A stretch of DNA of 64,000 nucleotides from positions 248,001-312,000 of the forward strand of contig CALNXQ010000002.1 of the NCBI GenBank assembly GCA_942490535.1, in the 5' to 3' direction. The position numbers were made by a program, and so were the translations under genes. The DNA is from JAEINY01 sp942490535. Its GTDB lineage: Bacteria; Bacteroidota; Bacteroidia; Bacteroidales; Marinilabiliaceae. Below, in pieces: positions 52,242 to 61,930 of this stretch. Numbering within the stretch: the first letter of the stretch is position 1; each line of letters begins with the position of its first letter. The notes under the pieces are model-generated. The model was given only the letters and a program-made list of their open reading frames with translations. It was not told the DNA's origin and searched no databases.

Positions 52242-53603
52242 TTAGGCTGATTTCAGTTTGGCTATTTCCGCTCCTTGATTGATCATTTTTGATGCTTTAC
52301 GCCAGCTGATCATTACTTGCATAAATACAAGCGGCAGTAGCAAAACAAATCCAATAATCCCAACATACTTTAAAACTGAACTGGATTTAAAACGGTAAGG
52401 TATTATTGAAGGTGGAACACTTATGAGCAGCCATAACAATGCATTTTTTGCACCAAAGTATTTTCGACTAAAATACAAAACACTTGGTATTGGCCTTGGT
52501 GCAAATATTTTGTGTGTTCGAAAGGCATCCCAGCTTCCCATTTGACGAAGCCCTCCTTCTGATACTTTTAAATGAATTCGTTTGGCATCAGGGCTGCTGA
52601 TATTTTTTAATCCGGCCAAATGACACCTTAATCCAAACTCACCATCGCCCATACGCATTTTTTCAAACTGCCTGTCGAATAATCCTACTTTGGTAAACAC
52701 AGATTTGTAGAGCATGGCATTCCCTGTATCCAATTGGTCTGATAATCGATAACACTTATAATTTGCCGGTACTTTATCCCCAACCTTTGAAATAGATATA
52801 CCGGAACAGATATCGGCCGAATAATAATCCAAACAACGGATATGCATTTCAATCCAGTCAGGATCTACTCTTGAATCATCATCAAACAACAATATTAGTT
52901 CGCCACGACTCATCTCCACACACTTATTACGAGCCAGCCACAAGGCTTTCTCCTCTTGTTTAATCACTTTTACCTCAACTGTTCTATTCTTAAAAATATC
53001 ACCATTAAAAGGATCTGTTTGATCGCAAATGATGACTTCGAAATTTTTATAAGTTTGCTTTTCTAAATCCGATAATACATCATTCAAATAAACATACCTG
53101 TTAAGAGTTGGAATAATGACCGAAACTTTTAAGTTATTTTTCAGCAGTTGGGAGTCAAAGTTTTTTATTTCTTCATTATTAACCTGATCCTTATTAGGGT
53201 TGATTCGTTTCACTTTCAGGTTAGATATGAAACCATATATCTCGACAAACGGGTTATGGAAAGATAAAAGCCTAAAAATTAAAACATAGGAAACAAGAAA
53301 AGGGTTAAAATATTTCTTTATGAAGCGGTATTCATCTTTCACTGAAACAGAAACATTATATAGTTCTAAAGTATGTTCCATTTTATCAACCAGTATTCCC
53401 TTTTGCCACGCCTGGTAGGCAGCATCCATTTTTGACACTTCATTTGAACTATATGCCGTATCGAAGCTAATCAAGTTTTTATTAGTTTCTGACAACAGAT
53501 CATAGTTACACCATACTGGCACCTCCTTATCGGCGGTTAAATTGTAATACCAGGTAGGTTTAATATATTTTATAAACTTAAATATATGTTGTTGTTTCTT
53601 CAT
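52242..53603 (-). CDS. Family 2 glycosyltransferase with C-terminal membrane region
   Basis: 453 residues from the ATG at 53603. A TTG at 53624 has a better Shine-Dalgarno (AGAAGGA, eight bases ahead) and would add seven residues, so the start is open. GT-A core: KVSVIIPTLNRYVYLNDVLSDL (from about 164), the DDDS metal site (about 245) in LLFDDDSRVDPDW, and MRMGDGEFGLR with the ED-like catalytic region (about 318). A terminal hydrophobic segment (about 388-440) anchors it. The N-terminal 160 residues are an unusual extra domain. Confidence 0.86.
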   Translation of the reverse strand: MKKQQHIFKFIKYIKPTWYYNLTADKEVPVWCNYDLLSETNKNLISFDTAYSSNEVSKMDAAYQAWQKGILVDKMEHTLELYNVSVSVKDEYRFIKKYFNPFLVSYVLIFRLLSFHNPFVEIYGFISNLKVKRINPNKDQVNNEEIKNFDSQLLKNNLKVSVIIPTLNRYVYLNDVLSDLEKQTYKNFEVIICDQTDPFNGDIFKNRTVEVKVIKQEEKALWLARNKCVEMSRGELILLFDDDSRVDPDWIEMHIRCLDYYSADICSGISISKVGDKVPANYKCYRLSDQLDTGNAMLYKSVFTKVGLFDRQFEKMRMGDGEFGLRCHLAGLKNISSPDAKRIHLKVSEGGLRQMGSWDAFRTHKIFAPRPIPSVLYFSRKYFGAKNALLWLLISVPPSIIPYRFKSSSVLKYVGIIGFVLLLPLVFMQVMISWRKASKMINQGAEIAKLKSA

Positions 53604-54777
53604 CTTCGGTGTTATAAAAAGCAATAAACTGTTCCTTCTGTATTTCTAATGAAAACTCATTTTTGACTCTATTTGCCGCTTTTTCTGTTATTTCATATTT
53701 CTTTTCAATACTCAGTCCATTTACTTCGATAATTTTTTCAGCAAGTGCTTCAGCATCTCTGACAGGCACCAACCACCCCGTTTCATCATTAACAATATTC
53801 TCTTTCAAACCTCCCACATTTGCAGCTATACACAAACACTTGCTTGCCTGGGCTTCCAATATCGCATTGCAGAATCCTTCGTTGAGACTTGGTTGGACAT
53901 AAATGTCTGCTTCCTTTAATAGTTCAGCAGTTTCCTCCTTACTTAGTTTACCCCTTAGTTTAATGTGATTCGATAATCCCACTTGATGGATATGGAAAAT
54001 CAATTGCTCATATTGATCACCATCTCCGATAATTGAATACTCAAAATCAACCCCTGATTTACTCAAATAAGCCATCGCATCAATACTATAAGCCAGTCCC
54101 TTAATCCATGACAATCTACCAATAGTAAGTATTTTCAGATGCCCCTTACTAACCATTGACTTATTGGAATTATGAAACAGTCTTGTATCAATGGCAGGAG
54201 TAATTTTAGAATAGGGAACAAATTCTGGTAAGCCAAGGTCAATGGCTTTTTCAAATAAATAATCCGAAATAGAATGTATTTTGTCTACTGCCGGCCATAA
54301 CCTTTTATAGCATCCGGGATTTTTAACCGGATAAACATTCATATCATAGCCTCTAAACGATACAGCCATTTTCGCACCTATTGCCTTAGCCAATTGCTCC
54401 CTCCCGAGCACCATCGTACCAAAACCATAATGTATCCAATCCAGGCTCTTATTTAAAATATGGGAATTGAAATAGATAATTTTCAACGAGTGAGCTATAC
54501 CCACACCACTTTTCCTATTCAGTTTGATTAACCTGAACAAACGCTTCGGCCAGGTTACCATTAAGCGAACGACTATACCAAGAGCAAGAAAAAATAACCA
54601 TGGCTTACTAAGTGATAAACCTGCCGGGCCAGCTATATAATCAAATTCACTTTTTCTCTTCGAGTATCCTGTGAAAATGGTTACTTTAAATCCTGCTTCT
54701 CTCAGAAAACGGATCTTGCTTCGAAAAAAAGTTTCAGAATAAGTGGGAGGTTGAGGGAGTACAATTCCTATATGCAT
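53578..54777 (-). CDS. Family 4 glycosyltransferase, paralog of the next gene upstream
   Basis: 399 residues. MAVSFRGYDMNVYP (about 138-151), ILTIGRLSWIKGLAYSID (about 219-236), YSIIGDGDQYE and the EX7E region EGFCNAILEAQASKCLCIA (about 305-323). Block by block it resembles the GT4 of 54768-55985 (SFRG, GR-WKG-Y, YxIIG, VPVRDAxAxA), so the two arose by duplication. Overlaps the GT2 downstream by 26 bp and the GT4 upstream by 10 bp. Confidence 0.9.
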   Translation of the reverse strand: MHIGIVLPQPPTYSETFFRSKIRFLREAGFKVTIFTGYSKRKSEFDYIAGPAGLSLSKPWLFFLALGIVVRLMVTWPKRLFRLIKLNRKSGVGIAHSLKIIYFNSHILNKSLDWIHYGFGTMVLGREQLAKAIGAKMAVSFRGYDMNVYPVKNPGCYKRLWPAVDKIHSISDYLFEKAIDLGLPEFVPYSKITPAIDTRLFHNSNKSMVSKGHLKILTIGRLSWIKGLAYSIDAMAYLSKSGVDFEYSIIGDGDQYEQLIFHIHQVGLSNHIKLRGKLSKEETAELLKEADIYVQPSLNEGFCNAILEAQASKCLCIAANVGGLKENIVNDETGWLVPVRDAEALAEKIIEVNGLSIEKKYEITEKAANRVKNEFSLEIQKEQFIAFYNTEDEETTTYI

Positions 54778-55985
54778 ACTCTTTCCTCCTTATTTAAGGC
54801 ATACACTTCATCATAAAATTCAAGCATCCGTTCAATTTGATTCTCAAGATTATGATTCTGCTTTACAATAAGCCGGGCATTATTTACCATTTTATTCCAT
54901 TGCTCATCATTCAATTGAATAACCTTTTGTATGCCTTTGGCCATGGCCTTAGCATCACGTATAGGAACGACAAAACCATTGACGCCATCTGTTATTACCT
55001 CTTCCATTCCTCCACATGCGGCAGTTACAACGGGTACGTTTAATGCCATGGCTTCGAGAGCCACGTTTGCGATCCCTTCTGCTACACTTGGCAATAACAA
55101 GACATCTGATTGCTTATATTGCTCAATCATTTTACTATATGGCACTCCGGAAAGCAATCTTATATTTTCTTTCAGCCCAAGGGCATCCACCTGATATTCT
55201 AACTCTTCACTACCTGCTCCACCAATAATACAATACTCAAAACTTACACCTTGTTCTTTCAGTAAATAACAAGTATCAACAGCATATTGATATCCTTTTA
55301 CCCAATGATCTCTCCCTACCGAAAGAATCCTTATTTTATCACCATTAGGTGACTTGTACTTGCGTGGTTCCGTTTCCAAAAAACGTTTGCCAACTGCACC
55401 AGGAATAACAGCAATGGGTTTGCCGTTTAGACCATACTGACTTGCTTCTTTTAAAATAGCCCTGGAGACAGCATGAAAACCATCATATTGGGAAAATGTT
55501 TGTCTATATGTCTCAGCTAGATTTTTATCGGCTATGGGAGAGTAATTGATATGAGATCCGCGAAAGCTCACCAGAACCTTTATTCCAAACTGCCTCAAAA
55601 ACAACCACCTGTCACCGGTCTTAACCCACTGTACATGGAACAGGTCTGGCATTTCAATCAGCACAGGTAGTACCCTGAGCAAGAATAAATATTGATTCCG
55701 AAATCCATTAATTTGTTCACAAGCAATTGTCCTCACCAATTGTATAAACGCACCCCTTCTGTGTAATAGCAAAACTAACAACCAATAGACAACAGTACCT
55801 ATCCCCTGAACATTATGACGGGGTGAAATACGATATTTGATATTAGGGTGCCGTGTACCAGGAGTGATATTACCATGCTTTTTACCAAATACGCAAATCT
55901 TATGTCCCCGATCTGCCAATGCAATCATCAGGTTTTCGATAAATGAAGATGAGGGTATACTTCCTGAATAAATACAAACCTTCAT
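54768..55985 (-). CDS. Family 4 glycosyltransferase
   Basis: 405 residues from the ATG at 55985; a GTG 27 bp upstream would overlap the asparagine-synthase-like gene and is rejected, since the ATG stands one base after that gene's stop and begins the conserved MKVCIYSGSIP strand. Blocks: VLVSFRGSHINYSP, IRILSVGRDHWVKGYQYAVD, YCIIGGAGSEE and EGIANVALEAMALNVPVVTA. Retaining GT-B enzyme, paralog of the following gene. Confidence 0.9.
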   Translation of the reverse strand: MKVCIYSGSIPSSSFIENLMIALADRGHKICVFGKKHGNITPGTRHPNIKYRISPRHNVQGIGTVVYWLLVLLLHRRGAFIQLVRTIACEQINGFRNQYLFLLRVLPVLIEMPDLFHVQWVKTGDRWLFLRQFGIKVLVSFRGSHINYSPIADKNLAETYRQTFSQYDGFHAVSRAILKEASQYGLNGKPIAVIPGAVGKRFLETEPRKYKSPNGDKIRILSVGRDHWVKGYQYAVDTCYLLKEQGVSFEYCIIGGAGSEELEYQVDALGLKENIRLLSGVPYSKMIEQYKQSDVLLLPSVAEGIANVALEAMALNVPVVTAACGGMEEVITDGVNGFVVPIRDAKAMAKGIQKVIQLNDEQWNKMVNNARLIVKQNHNLENQIERMLEFYDEVYALNKEERVCI

Positions 55986-55986
55986 T

Positions 55987-57369
55987 CTACAGCTTATGTT
56001 TCGCAAAAACACTTAAAGTTAACAGTACAGATATTGGATAGGCATAATTCACCTGATCATCACTTGTGAACTTTTGATAAAAATCTTTAACGATCTCTTG
56101 CGGGATAAAAGATGAGAATTTCGGGTTATTAAATAACCACTCACGTAAATGCTTATCATTATCATCTCCTAAAAACTGAAGCTCCCAGTTTCGTTGAATT
56201 ATTTTCTTTGTAGTCAGTAGCTGAGTGACTTCACGTTTAATTTTGCGCCATCCTCTTATTGGTATATACCCCAGACTATCGAACTTGTGGTAGTTAAATA
56301 AGTTCAGAGGGGCATAAACCTGCCAAGGCACTTTACCAACCTGAACAGATTTCTGTTTTATATATTCAATCTGTATTTGCCTACCTGCTAAAAAAGCTTC
56401 TGGTACAGTGGTGATAAACCTGCACATGCGTTCATCATAATATGGTAATGCAATTGGCCGTTTTTTTGAAAACAATGGCAAAGCATTGGATGTCCATCGT
56501 GGTGCCCAATATAAAGACTTAAAAGCCCTGACTTTTGCATTGTTATTGGTAATTTTAATCTCATTCAGGTAATTCTCCACACAACCTCGTAATTCACTCT
56601 TCAAGTCACCTTGCAAACCAAATGCATTCCATAAGGATGTTGCTAATTCAAGTCCTCCCTTCTTAATGATCTTTTTCATCATTACATTAACTAACTCACT
56701 TTCGGTCATGTTTTCTTCCACTCCCATATCGTCAAACAAAACATCACCCCAATGACCCAAATAGAAAATCTCACCAAACTCAGGCAACTCATCCAAAAAG
56801 GCAGCCTGACGTGCAACTGTTACATCACCTTCGTAACTTAATAAACCTCCAATCTCGTCAATCCGGTTCCATAAGTACCCTTTGGGTATTTCTAATCGTT
56901 TAAAAGGGTGATTAGCGGCATTGGCTACATCCCCGGCCATCTTTGCTTCTTTTATACCTCCAGGATATTCATAAGAATAGGAACAAACATTATCCCTGCC
57001 AATTAAAGCACAAGCTTGAGTGCGACTATCCAGGCCTCCAGATAAAGGCAATATCACTTTCTTGTCGCCTAATTGCTCATTAGTAATTTTTTCAAAAAGA
57101 TTCCCAAACTCAGCTACACTCTCCTGCAAGCTTATATCTCTTGGATTGTAGTCCCAATCAAACCATTTACTTTCCCCAACAATTTTATCATTCTCAATCT
57201 GGTATTCTCTGCCAGGTAACAAGCACTTTCGTCCTTTAAAATGTGTATCACTACCTAAAAAAAGGTTGGTGGCAACATAAAAGCATATCGCTTTATAATC
57301 AAGTTCATCTTCTGCTCCAATATAACTTGCCTGAACCGGAATCGCTTGCGTTTTTTTAGTTTGCATCAT
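55987..57369 (-). CDS. Asparagine-synthase-like ATP-pyrophosphatase lacking the glutaminase site
   Basis: 460 residues. The PP-loop PLSGGLDSRTQACAL (about 107-121) and the C-terminal PYYDERMCRFITTVPEAFLAGRQIQIEYIK block (about 320-349) match the AsnB synthetase domain. The N-terminal 100 residues resemble only the end of an Ntn glutaminase domain (LPGREYQIENDKI aligns with the PPGHY region); Cys2 and the RGPD block are absent. It probably uses an amine or free ammonia instead of glutamine, to make an amide, lactam or similar. The ATG at 57369 is preferred over an adjacent TTG. Confidence 0.75.
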   Translation of the reverse strand: MMQTKKTQAIPVQASYIGAEDELDYKAICFYVATNLFLGSDTHFKGRKCLLPGREYQIENDKIVGESKWFDWDYNPRDISLQESVAEFGNLFEKITNEQLGDKKVILPLSGGLDSRTQACALIGRDNVCSYSYEYPGGIKEAKMAGDVANAANHPFKRLEIPKGYLWNRIDEIGGLLSYEGDVTVARQAAFLDELPEFGEIFYLGHWGDVLFDDMGVEENMTESELVNVMMKKIIKKGGLELATSLWNAFGLQGDLKSELRGCVENYLNEIKITNNNAKVRAFKSLYWAPRWTSNALPLFSKKRPIALPYYDERMCRFITTVPEAFLAGRQIQIEYIKQKSVQVGKVPWQVYAPLNLFNYHKFDSLGYIPIRGWRKIKREVTQLLTTKKIIQRNWELQFLGDDNDKHLREWLFNNPKFSSFIPQEIVKDFYQKFTSDDQVNYAYPISVLLTLSVFAKHKL

Positions 57370-57401
57370 CAATTTTACTAATCTGATTAATGTTCCCTTT
57401 A

Positions 57402-59111
57402 TTAATTGCCCTCGGTATAATTCAATTGCTTTTTATCAAAGTGTAATACTTTCTCACCAATTAACACTTTAAGTGTATCCTGGTCAATAAACTGTCTATT
57501 ACAAATTGAGTAATTTGGATTTTGATCTTTAAATGATACTTTAGCCATTTCAGCTATAGTATAAAATATATGGTCGGAACTAAATAATTTGGAAGCATTT
57601 AATTGAATGTTATTATGCATTTCAGCATTTTCCTTTCGATATTCATCCGACATCCATACATAGGCAAAAGTACTTAGTTGTTCAACTGGAACAAAAGAAG
57701 ATCCGTGCCCAAAAATTTCATGGGGTAATTCCCAAAAGCTTTCACCATGATCTGAAGCGAATAATAAAGTCGCTTTTTGATTTAAGGAGTCTAAGCTCGA
57801 ATGAATATGATCCATCACATTTAATTCAAACAAGCTATTGTTATGATAGCTATTAATGAATAATTGCTTGTACTCCGCGTCTATTACAGAAATATTTTCT
57901 GTATCCAGATTTGGCTTATAAATATTGTATTCATCGGGGTACTCATACTTGTAATGATTCCCTTTCAAATTGACAATAATAAATTTCTTCTGCGCAGACT
58001 GATGCAGAATTTCATCTAACTGCTGACTGATAACCATGTCACCTTGTCCTTTCTTCCACAAGGGGTAAAATTCATCTACAGCAGTTTTATAACCTTTGGT
58101 TTCCGGTCCTTTAAACAAGTTTTGATTGGCTAACCAATAAGTTTTGAAACCTGCCTCCTTAAATAAGCTTACCACACTCGGCTCAACATTTTTGATATGA
58201 AATTGATCTGCTGAAGCCCTTGTTACTATCAGTGGAAAACAATAGGCAGTAGAATTGGAGGTTGAAAAAGCATTTGGAAAAAGCACAAGATTATCCGTAT
58301 TAAACGAAGGTAGCATTGATAGATGTTCATTGACAATTTGCATATACATATCAGCGCGCTGAGTCTCGCCAATAACTAAAACAACTGTTAAAGGCTCATT
58401 CTTGTTTTCATCGACAGCATTAAAACGATAATTCGCAACATTCTTCTGATGCTCCTCTACTTTCTTGCGATACAATAGGTATTCATAAGTTCGATAATAC
58501 ATGTTTACCGGAAAGTGCTTGATGACTTTTTCTTTAAAAAATGAAAAATATCCTCTCCCTATTCCATCGATGGCAACAGAGTATATATTTTCAGCTACTA
58601 AACTTAACACAATAACACCCAACAAAACAACACCTTGCACTAATCTGCTTTTAAGCTTTACAAACTGCACGCGATATCTTACAAAGAAAACACCTACCGC
58701 CAAATACATTAGAATTATCCCGGCAATAACCCATCCATATAAAGTTATAAAATCAAAACTTTCACCATAAGTTGAGCTGAAAAGTGCCATTGACGAAGAT
58801 GTACTCATCAAAGATTTATACCCATACAGAAAAAGTACATCAGCAAAATAAGCCGGAAAAAACAATACTAATACAAAGATCTTAAACCAACGCTTTTGCG
58901 CCATTTCAAACAACTCAATAGTTGCAAACAGTGCAATTCCTCTTATCAGAACAAACAATAATGCCTGGTGCCATACAGTATTACCATCGTATAGATAATA
59001 ACCGATAGTGGGCACTAGTAGCAAGCTTAGTATACTGATCCTTTGTAAAAACGCTTTCACCGTAGTTTTGTTAATTTGTCCCGCAAACGAATTTCTCATA
59101 TACCTTTTCAT
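57402..59111 (-). CDS. Phosphoethanolamine transferase-like membrane sulfatase-fold protein (EptA/CptA type)
   Basis: 569 residues. Five membrane helices (about 20-40, 47-67, 75-97, 124-145 and 155-178), then a periplasmic alkaline-phosphatase-fold domain: VLVIGETQRADMY (Glu249 as metal ligand), FSTSNSTAYCFPLI where the threonine nucleophile is expected (281-294), FASDHGESFWE (452-458 region) and FGHGSS. It would move phosphoethanolamine from phosphatidylethanolamine to a sugar or lipid. Aligned to SCGTxTA of EptA, the nucleophile position reads Asn286 with Ser287/Thr288 beside it, so activity should be checked. It overlaps the upstream GT4 by 41 bp; a later ATG at 59099 is possible. Confidence 0.82.
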   Translation of the reverse strand: MKRYMRNSFAGQINKTTVKAFLQRISILSLLLVPTIGYYLYDGNTVWHQALLFVLIRGIALFATIELFEMAQKRWFKIFVLVLFFPAYFADVLFLYGYKSLMSTSSSMALFSSTYGESFDFITLYGWVIAGIILMYLAVGVFFVRYRVQFVKLKSRLVQGVVLLGVIVLSLVAENIYSVAIDGIGRGYFSFFKEKVIKHFPVNMYYRTYEYLLYRKKVEEHQKNVANYRFNAVDENKNEPLTVVLVIGETQRADMYMQIVNEHLSMLPSFNTDNLVLFPNAFSTSNSTAYCFPLIVTRASADQFHIKNVEPSVVSLFKEAGFKTYWLANQNLFKGPETKGYKTAVDEFYPLWKKGQGDMVISQQLDEILHQSAQKKFIIVNLKGNHYKYEYPDEYNIYKPNLDTENISVIDAEYKQLFINSYHNNSLFELNVMDHIHSSLDSLNQKATLLFASDHGESFWELPHEIFGHGSSFVPVEQLSTFAYVWMSDEYRKENAEMHNNIQLNASKLFSSDHIFYTIAEMAKVSFKDQNPNYSICNRQFIDQDTLKVLIGEKVLHFDKKQLNYTEGN

Positions 59112-60189
59112 GGTCTATTGCCACTATAGGCATGTGAAACAGTTCATACATTCTTTTTTGTAACTGATCACCAACTTCCTTAAGCTCCTTGTTCTCCTTA
59201 GCCAGCATATCATTGATCTTTTCAACTAAAGCATCTTCACTATCAGGCTCAAACAATAGATTCTGATCTCCAATAACAAACCTCAACCCGGCAACATCGG
59301 AACCAATACTGGGTACTCCGGCGGCACAAGCCTCCATACACGCAACACCAGAAGCCTCAGATCTTCCATGTTGTGAAGTAGGCTGAATGTATAAATCGGC
59401 TATGGAGATGTATTTTTCAACATCTATAACTTTACCTGTTAAAGTTACCTGGTGTGAAATTCCTAACTCCGTAACGAGCTCTTCTAAAGACCTGCCATAA
59501 TCAGAATCCTTATCTCCAACAATAAACAAATGCTTTTGCTTATCGCATGAAAGTTGAGAAAATGCCTTAATTAAGTAATCAATATTCTTTACCGGAACAA
59601 TATTAGCAATAGATAATAAAACCAGCTTTCCTTCGAGCCCCAGATCTTTTTTAACTTGTTCTTTATCATGCTTCTGTACCCTTTCAATTACTTCAACAAC
59701 ATTTGGCCCCAAGCCCACACATGTTGATTTTGAGTCAGATATTGGATAGAGTGTTGACATCTCAGGGTTTAATGTAAAAACAAACTTTGCCAGCTTAGTT
59801 CTCATTGTCCAATGCTTATGCCACACCATGCTCTTCTTTGTAAAAACCCATGGAATACCGGCCAACTTAGCTGCTAAAGGCTCAAACCAATCACTTTTCC
59901 AATGAAACGAATGAATGACATCAAAACCTTGCTTTCGTAAAAAGCGAGCATTACTAAGCACTTGCTTCATTGCAGAAAGGTAATTTCCCCTGTTGGGTGA
60001 AAGCCTTCTGGTTATTATAGGGTATCCAAATTCCTTAACAATACTATAATAGTTTCCTTGCTCGTGATCAACACAAATATGCGGCTCATACCGGTCATGA
60101 TCCAAATTACGAATTAAATCAACCATGTGTTTACCACTTCCAGCCGTGTTGAAATTGGGGATAGTAAAAAGTATCTTAATTTTTCTCAT
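59071..60189 (-). CDS. Family 4 glycosyltransferase
   Basis: 372 residues. N-terminal IPNFNTAGSGKHMVDLI (about 10-26), the GT4 start with a glycine-rich acceptor loop; C-terminal LLSIANIVPVKNIDYLIKAF (about 191-210), LFIVGDKDSDYG and SEASGVACMEACAAGVPSIGSDVAG (EX7E, about 279-303). Retaining GT-B transferase. Two bases separate it from the GT2 upstream. Confidence 0.9.
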   Translation of the reverse strand: MRKIKILFTIPNFNTAGSGKHMVDLIRNLDHDRYEPHICVDHEQGNYYSIVKEFGYPIITRRLSPNRGNYLSAMKQVLSNARFLRKQGFDVIHSFHWKSDWFEPLAAKLAGIPWVFTKKSMVWHKHWTMRTKLAKFVFTLNPEMSTLYPISDSKSTCVGLGPNVVEVIERVQKHDKEQVKKDLGLEGKLVLLSIANIVPVKNIDYLIKAFSQLSCDKQKHLFIVGDKDSDYGRSLEELVTELGISHQVTLTGKVIDVEKYISIADLYIQPTSQHGRSEASGVACMEACAAGVPSIGSDVAGLRFVIGDQNLLFEPDSEDALVEKINDMLAKENKELKEVGDQLQKRMYELFHMPIVAIDHEKVYEKFVCGTN

Positions 60190-60191
60190 AT

Positions 60192-61205
60192 CTACGTATC
60201 TAATTGCACTTTATAACATCTCCTCATAATTCGTATGTTAATATTTTGAAGCCAGACAAAATCATAAAGACGCGTAAAAATTATTAGTAATATCAACTTA
60301 AAGTAAACATCATCAATAAATCCAATAACTCTATTCTTCTTAAAAGCCTTATAGACATTTTTTATTGAGAATAATCTTGATTGTCTGGATATTAAAGATT
60401 TATCTTTATATGATTTATTAAAGTATCTCCAATACATAAATAATAGACCTTTAAGTACAGATCTGTTAAGCTCCAGCTCTTTCTTTTCTTTCATTAAAAG
60501 AATGGAGGTTTCCAAATACCTCAGCATACCTTGTTCAACCTTTAAAAGATTTCTATTTTTGGGAAAGACACGATAAAAAGCATCCGGTTGCCTCTCATAA
60601 TAAACCTGATAATCAACACCTAGCTCCAAGGGATAAATAGCACGAAGGTGCAAATCTACTTCCTCTAATAATGGTAATTGATCATTAAATCCTCCAATTT
60701 GAAGTAAGTAATCTCTCTGCCATATTGGTCCTGTTGTTTGCCAAGGTAAACTAAAAGACATCAAAGAAACATTATAATTATCTGACTTTTTAGTGATTAA
60801 CTGCCCAAAAGTCTTACCATCATAATCAACCTCCTGCATTTGAAAAACAGATAATTTGAATGTTTTATTTGCATCCATCACTTCTACTCGTGTCTTTAAG
60901 CAATCCGGCCCTAGATAATCATCTGAATCCAAAAATATTAAATATTTACCCGAAGCATTTTTTAAACCAATATTACGACAAACACTTGCACCTTTTTTAT
61001 TTACACTTCTATTTATTTGTTTAATACGATTGTCTGATTCAACCAATGACTTAACAATATCTATACTATTATCTGTTGATCCATCGTCAACAACAATAGC
61101 TTCCCAAAACGAATATGATTGATTAATTATGCTCTTAAGTGTATCTCCAATAAATTTCTCATCATTGAAACATGGAATCACTATGGTTACAGTCGGTTCA
61201 ATCAT
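60192..61205 (-). CDS. Family 2 glycosyltransferase
   Basis: 337 residues. GT-A core with VTIVIPCFNDEKFIGDTLKSI (about 5-25), VVDDGSTDNS (about 39-48) and the metal site LDSDDYLG (about 92-99); LPLLEEVDLHLRA (about 178-190) holds the catalytic-type acidic residue. Inverting transferase without membrane helices. Overlaps the upstream acetyltransferase gene by 4 bp. Confidence 0.9.
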   Translation of the reverse strand: MIEPTVTIVIPCFNDEKFIGDTLKSIINQSYSFWEAIVVDDGSTDNSIDIVKSLVESDNRIKQINRSVNKKGASVCRNIGLKNASGKYLIFLDSDDYLGPDCLKTRVEVMDANKTFKLSVFQMQEVDYDGKTFGQLITKKSDNYNVSLMSFSLPWQTTGPIWQRDYLLQIGGFNDQLPLLEEVDLHLRAIYPLELGVDYQVYYERQPDAFYRVFPKNRNLLKVEQGMLRYLETSILLMKEKKELELNRSVLKGLLFMYWRYFNKSYKDKSLISRQSRLFSIKNVYKAFKKNRVIGFIDDVYFKLILLIIFTRLYDFVWLQNINIRIMRRCYKVQLDT

Positions 61206-61843
61206 ATAATATTATTTTCTTTAATAACTCTTGCAGGGTTACCCACAACAACACTATTATCCGGAATTGATTTTGTAACTACAGCTCCGGCGCCGATTAC
61301 ACTGTTATTACCTATTGTGATATCACCTATTACAATGCACCCTGCTCCAAAGTTGACATTATCTAATATAACGGGTAACTTTGAATTATCTTCACCAACA
61401 TTACCAACAGTAATCCCATTCCTCATCGTACAATTATGACCGATAGACTTGGCATTAATGATGGTATTAAATGGGTGATACAAAAATAACCCCCCATCTA
61501 ACTGAGTACTTTTCAAAAAATGGAATCCACCGTATTTAGGAGCAATTATGTTTAGCAGTTTTGTTCTTCTATTCAATCGAATATAAAAAACATTCCTAAA
61601 GGGCTGACTATATGCTAACAAAAAAACAAAAGCTCGGATGTTTGGAATATCTCCCTTAATATTTTTCTCTTCTAACCACCTTTTTATATCCTGCTCTATT
61701 TTCGCTTTATCCGGCGAAATAGAGTAACGTATCAAATGAAGTACATATTTTAAGTAAAACAGAGATATTAGTAATTCTTTGCGCAACGGAAATACTAATC
61801 CATTCTTATAACCGAAAGCTTTCGCAATTATTGATTTTAGCAT
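61202..61843 (-). CDS. Serine acetyltransferase-like hexapeptide acyltransferase
   Basis: 213 residues. N-terminal 110 residues are helical and carry no motif I can name; the rest is a left-handed beta-helix with NAKSIGHNCTMRNGITVGN, FGAGCIVIGDITIGNNSVIGAGAVVTKSIPDNSVVVGNPARVI, the CysE/WcaB signature. In a polysaccharide locus it most likely acetylates a sugar (WcaB-like), not serine. Catalytic His probably in IGHNCT (about 134). Confidence 0.87.
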   Translation of the reverse strand: MLKSIIAKAFGYKNGLVFPLRKELLISLFYLKYVLHLIRYSISPDKAKIEQDIKRWLEEKNIKGDIPNIRAFVFLLAYSQPFRNVFYIRLNRRTKLLNIIAPKYGGFHFLKSTQLDGGLFLYHPFNTIINAKSIGHNCTMRNGITVGNVGEDNSKLPVILDNVNFGAGCIVIGDITIGNNSVIGAGAVVTKSIPDNSVVVGNPARVIKENNII

Positions 61844-61930
61844 ACGTGTAAAACTCTATTTTCTTAAACCTTTCAATTACTATTAAAGCAGGAATATGTT
61901 AATACACAACTTCGCTTCATTATATCCTTT

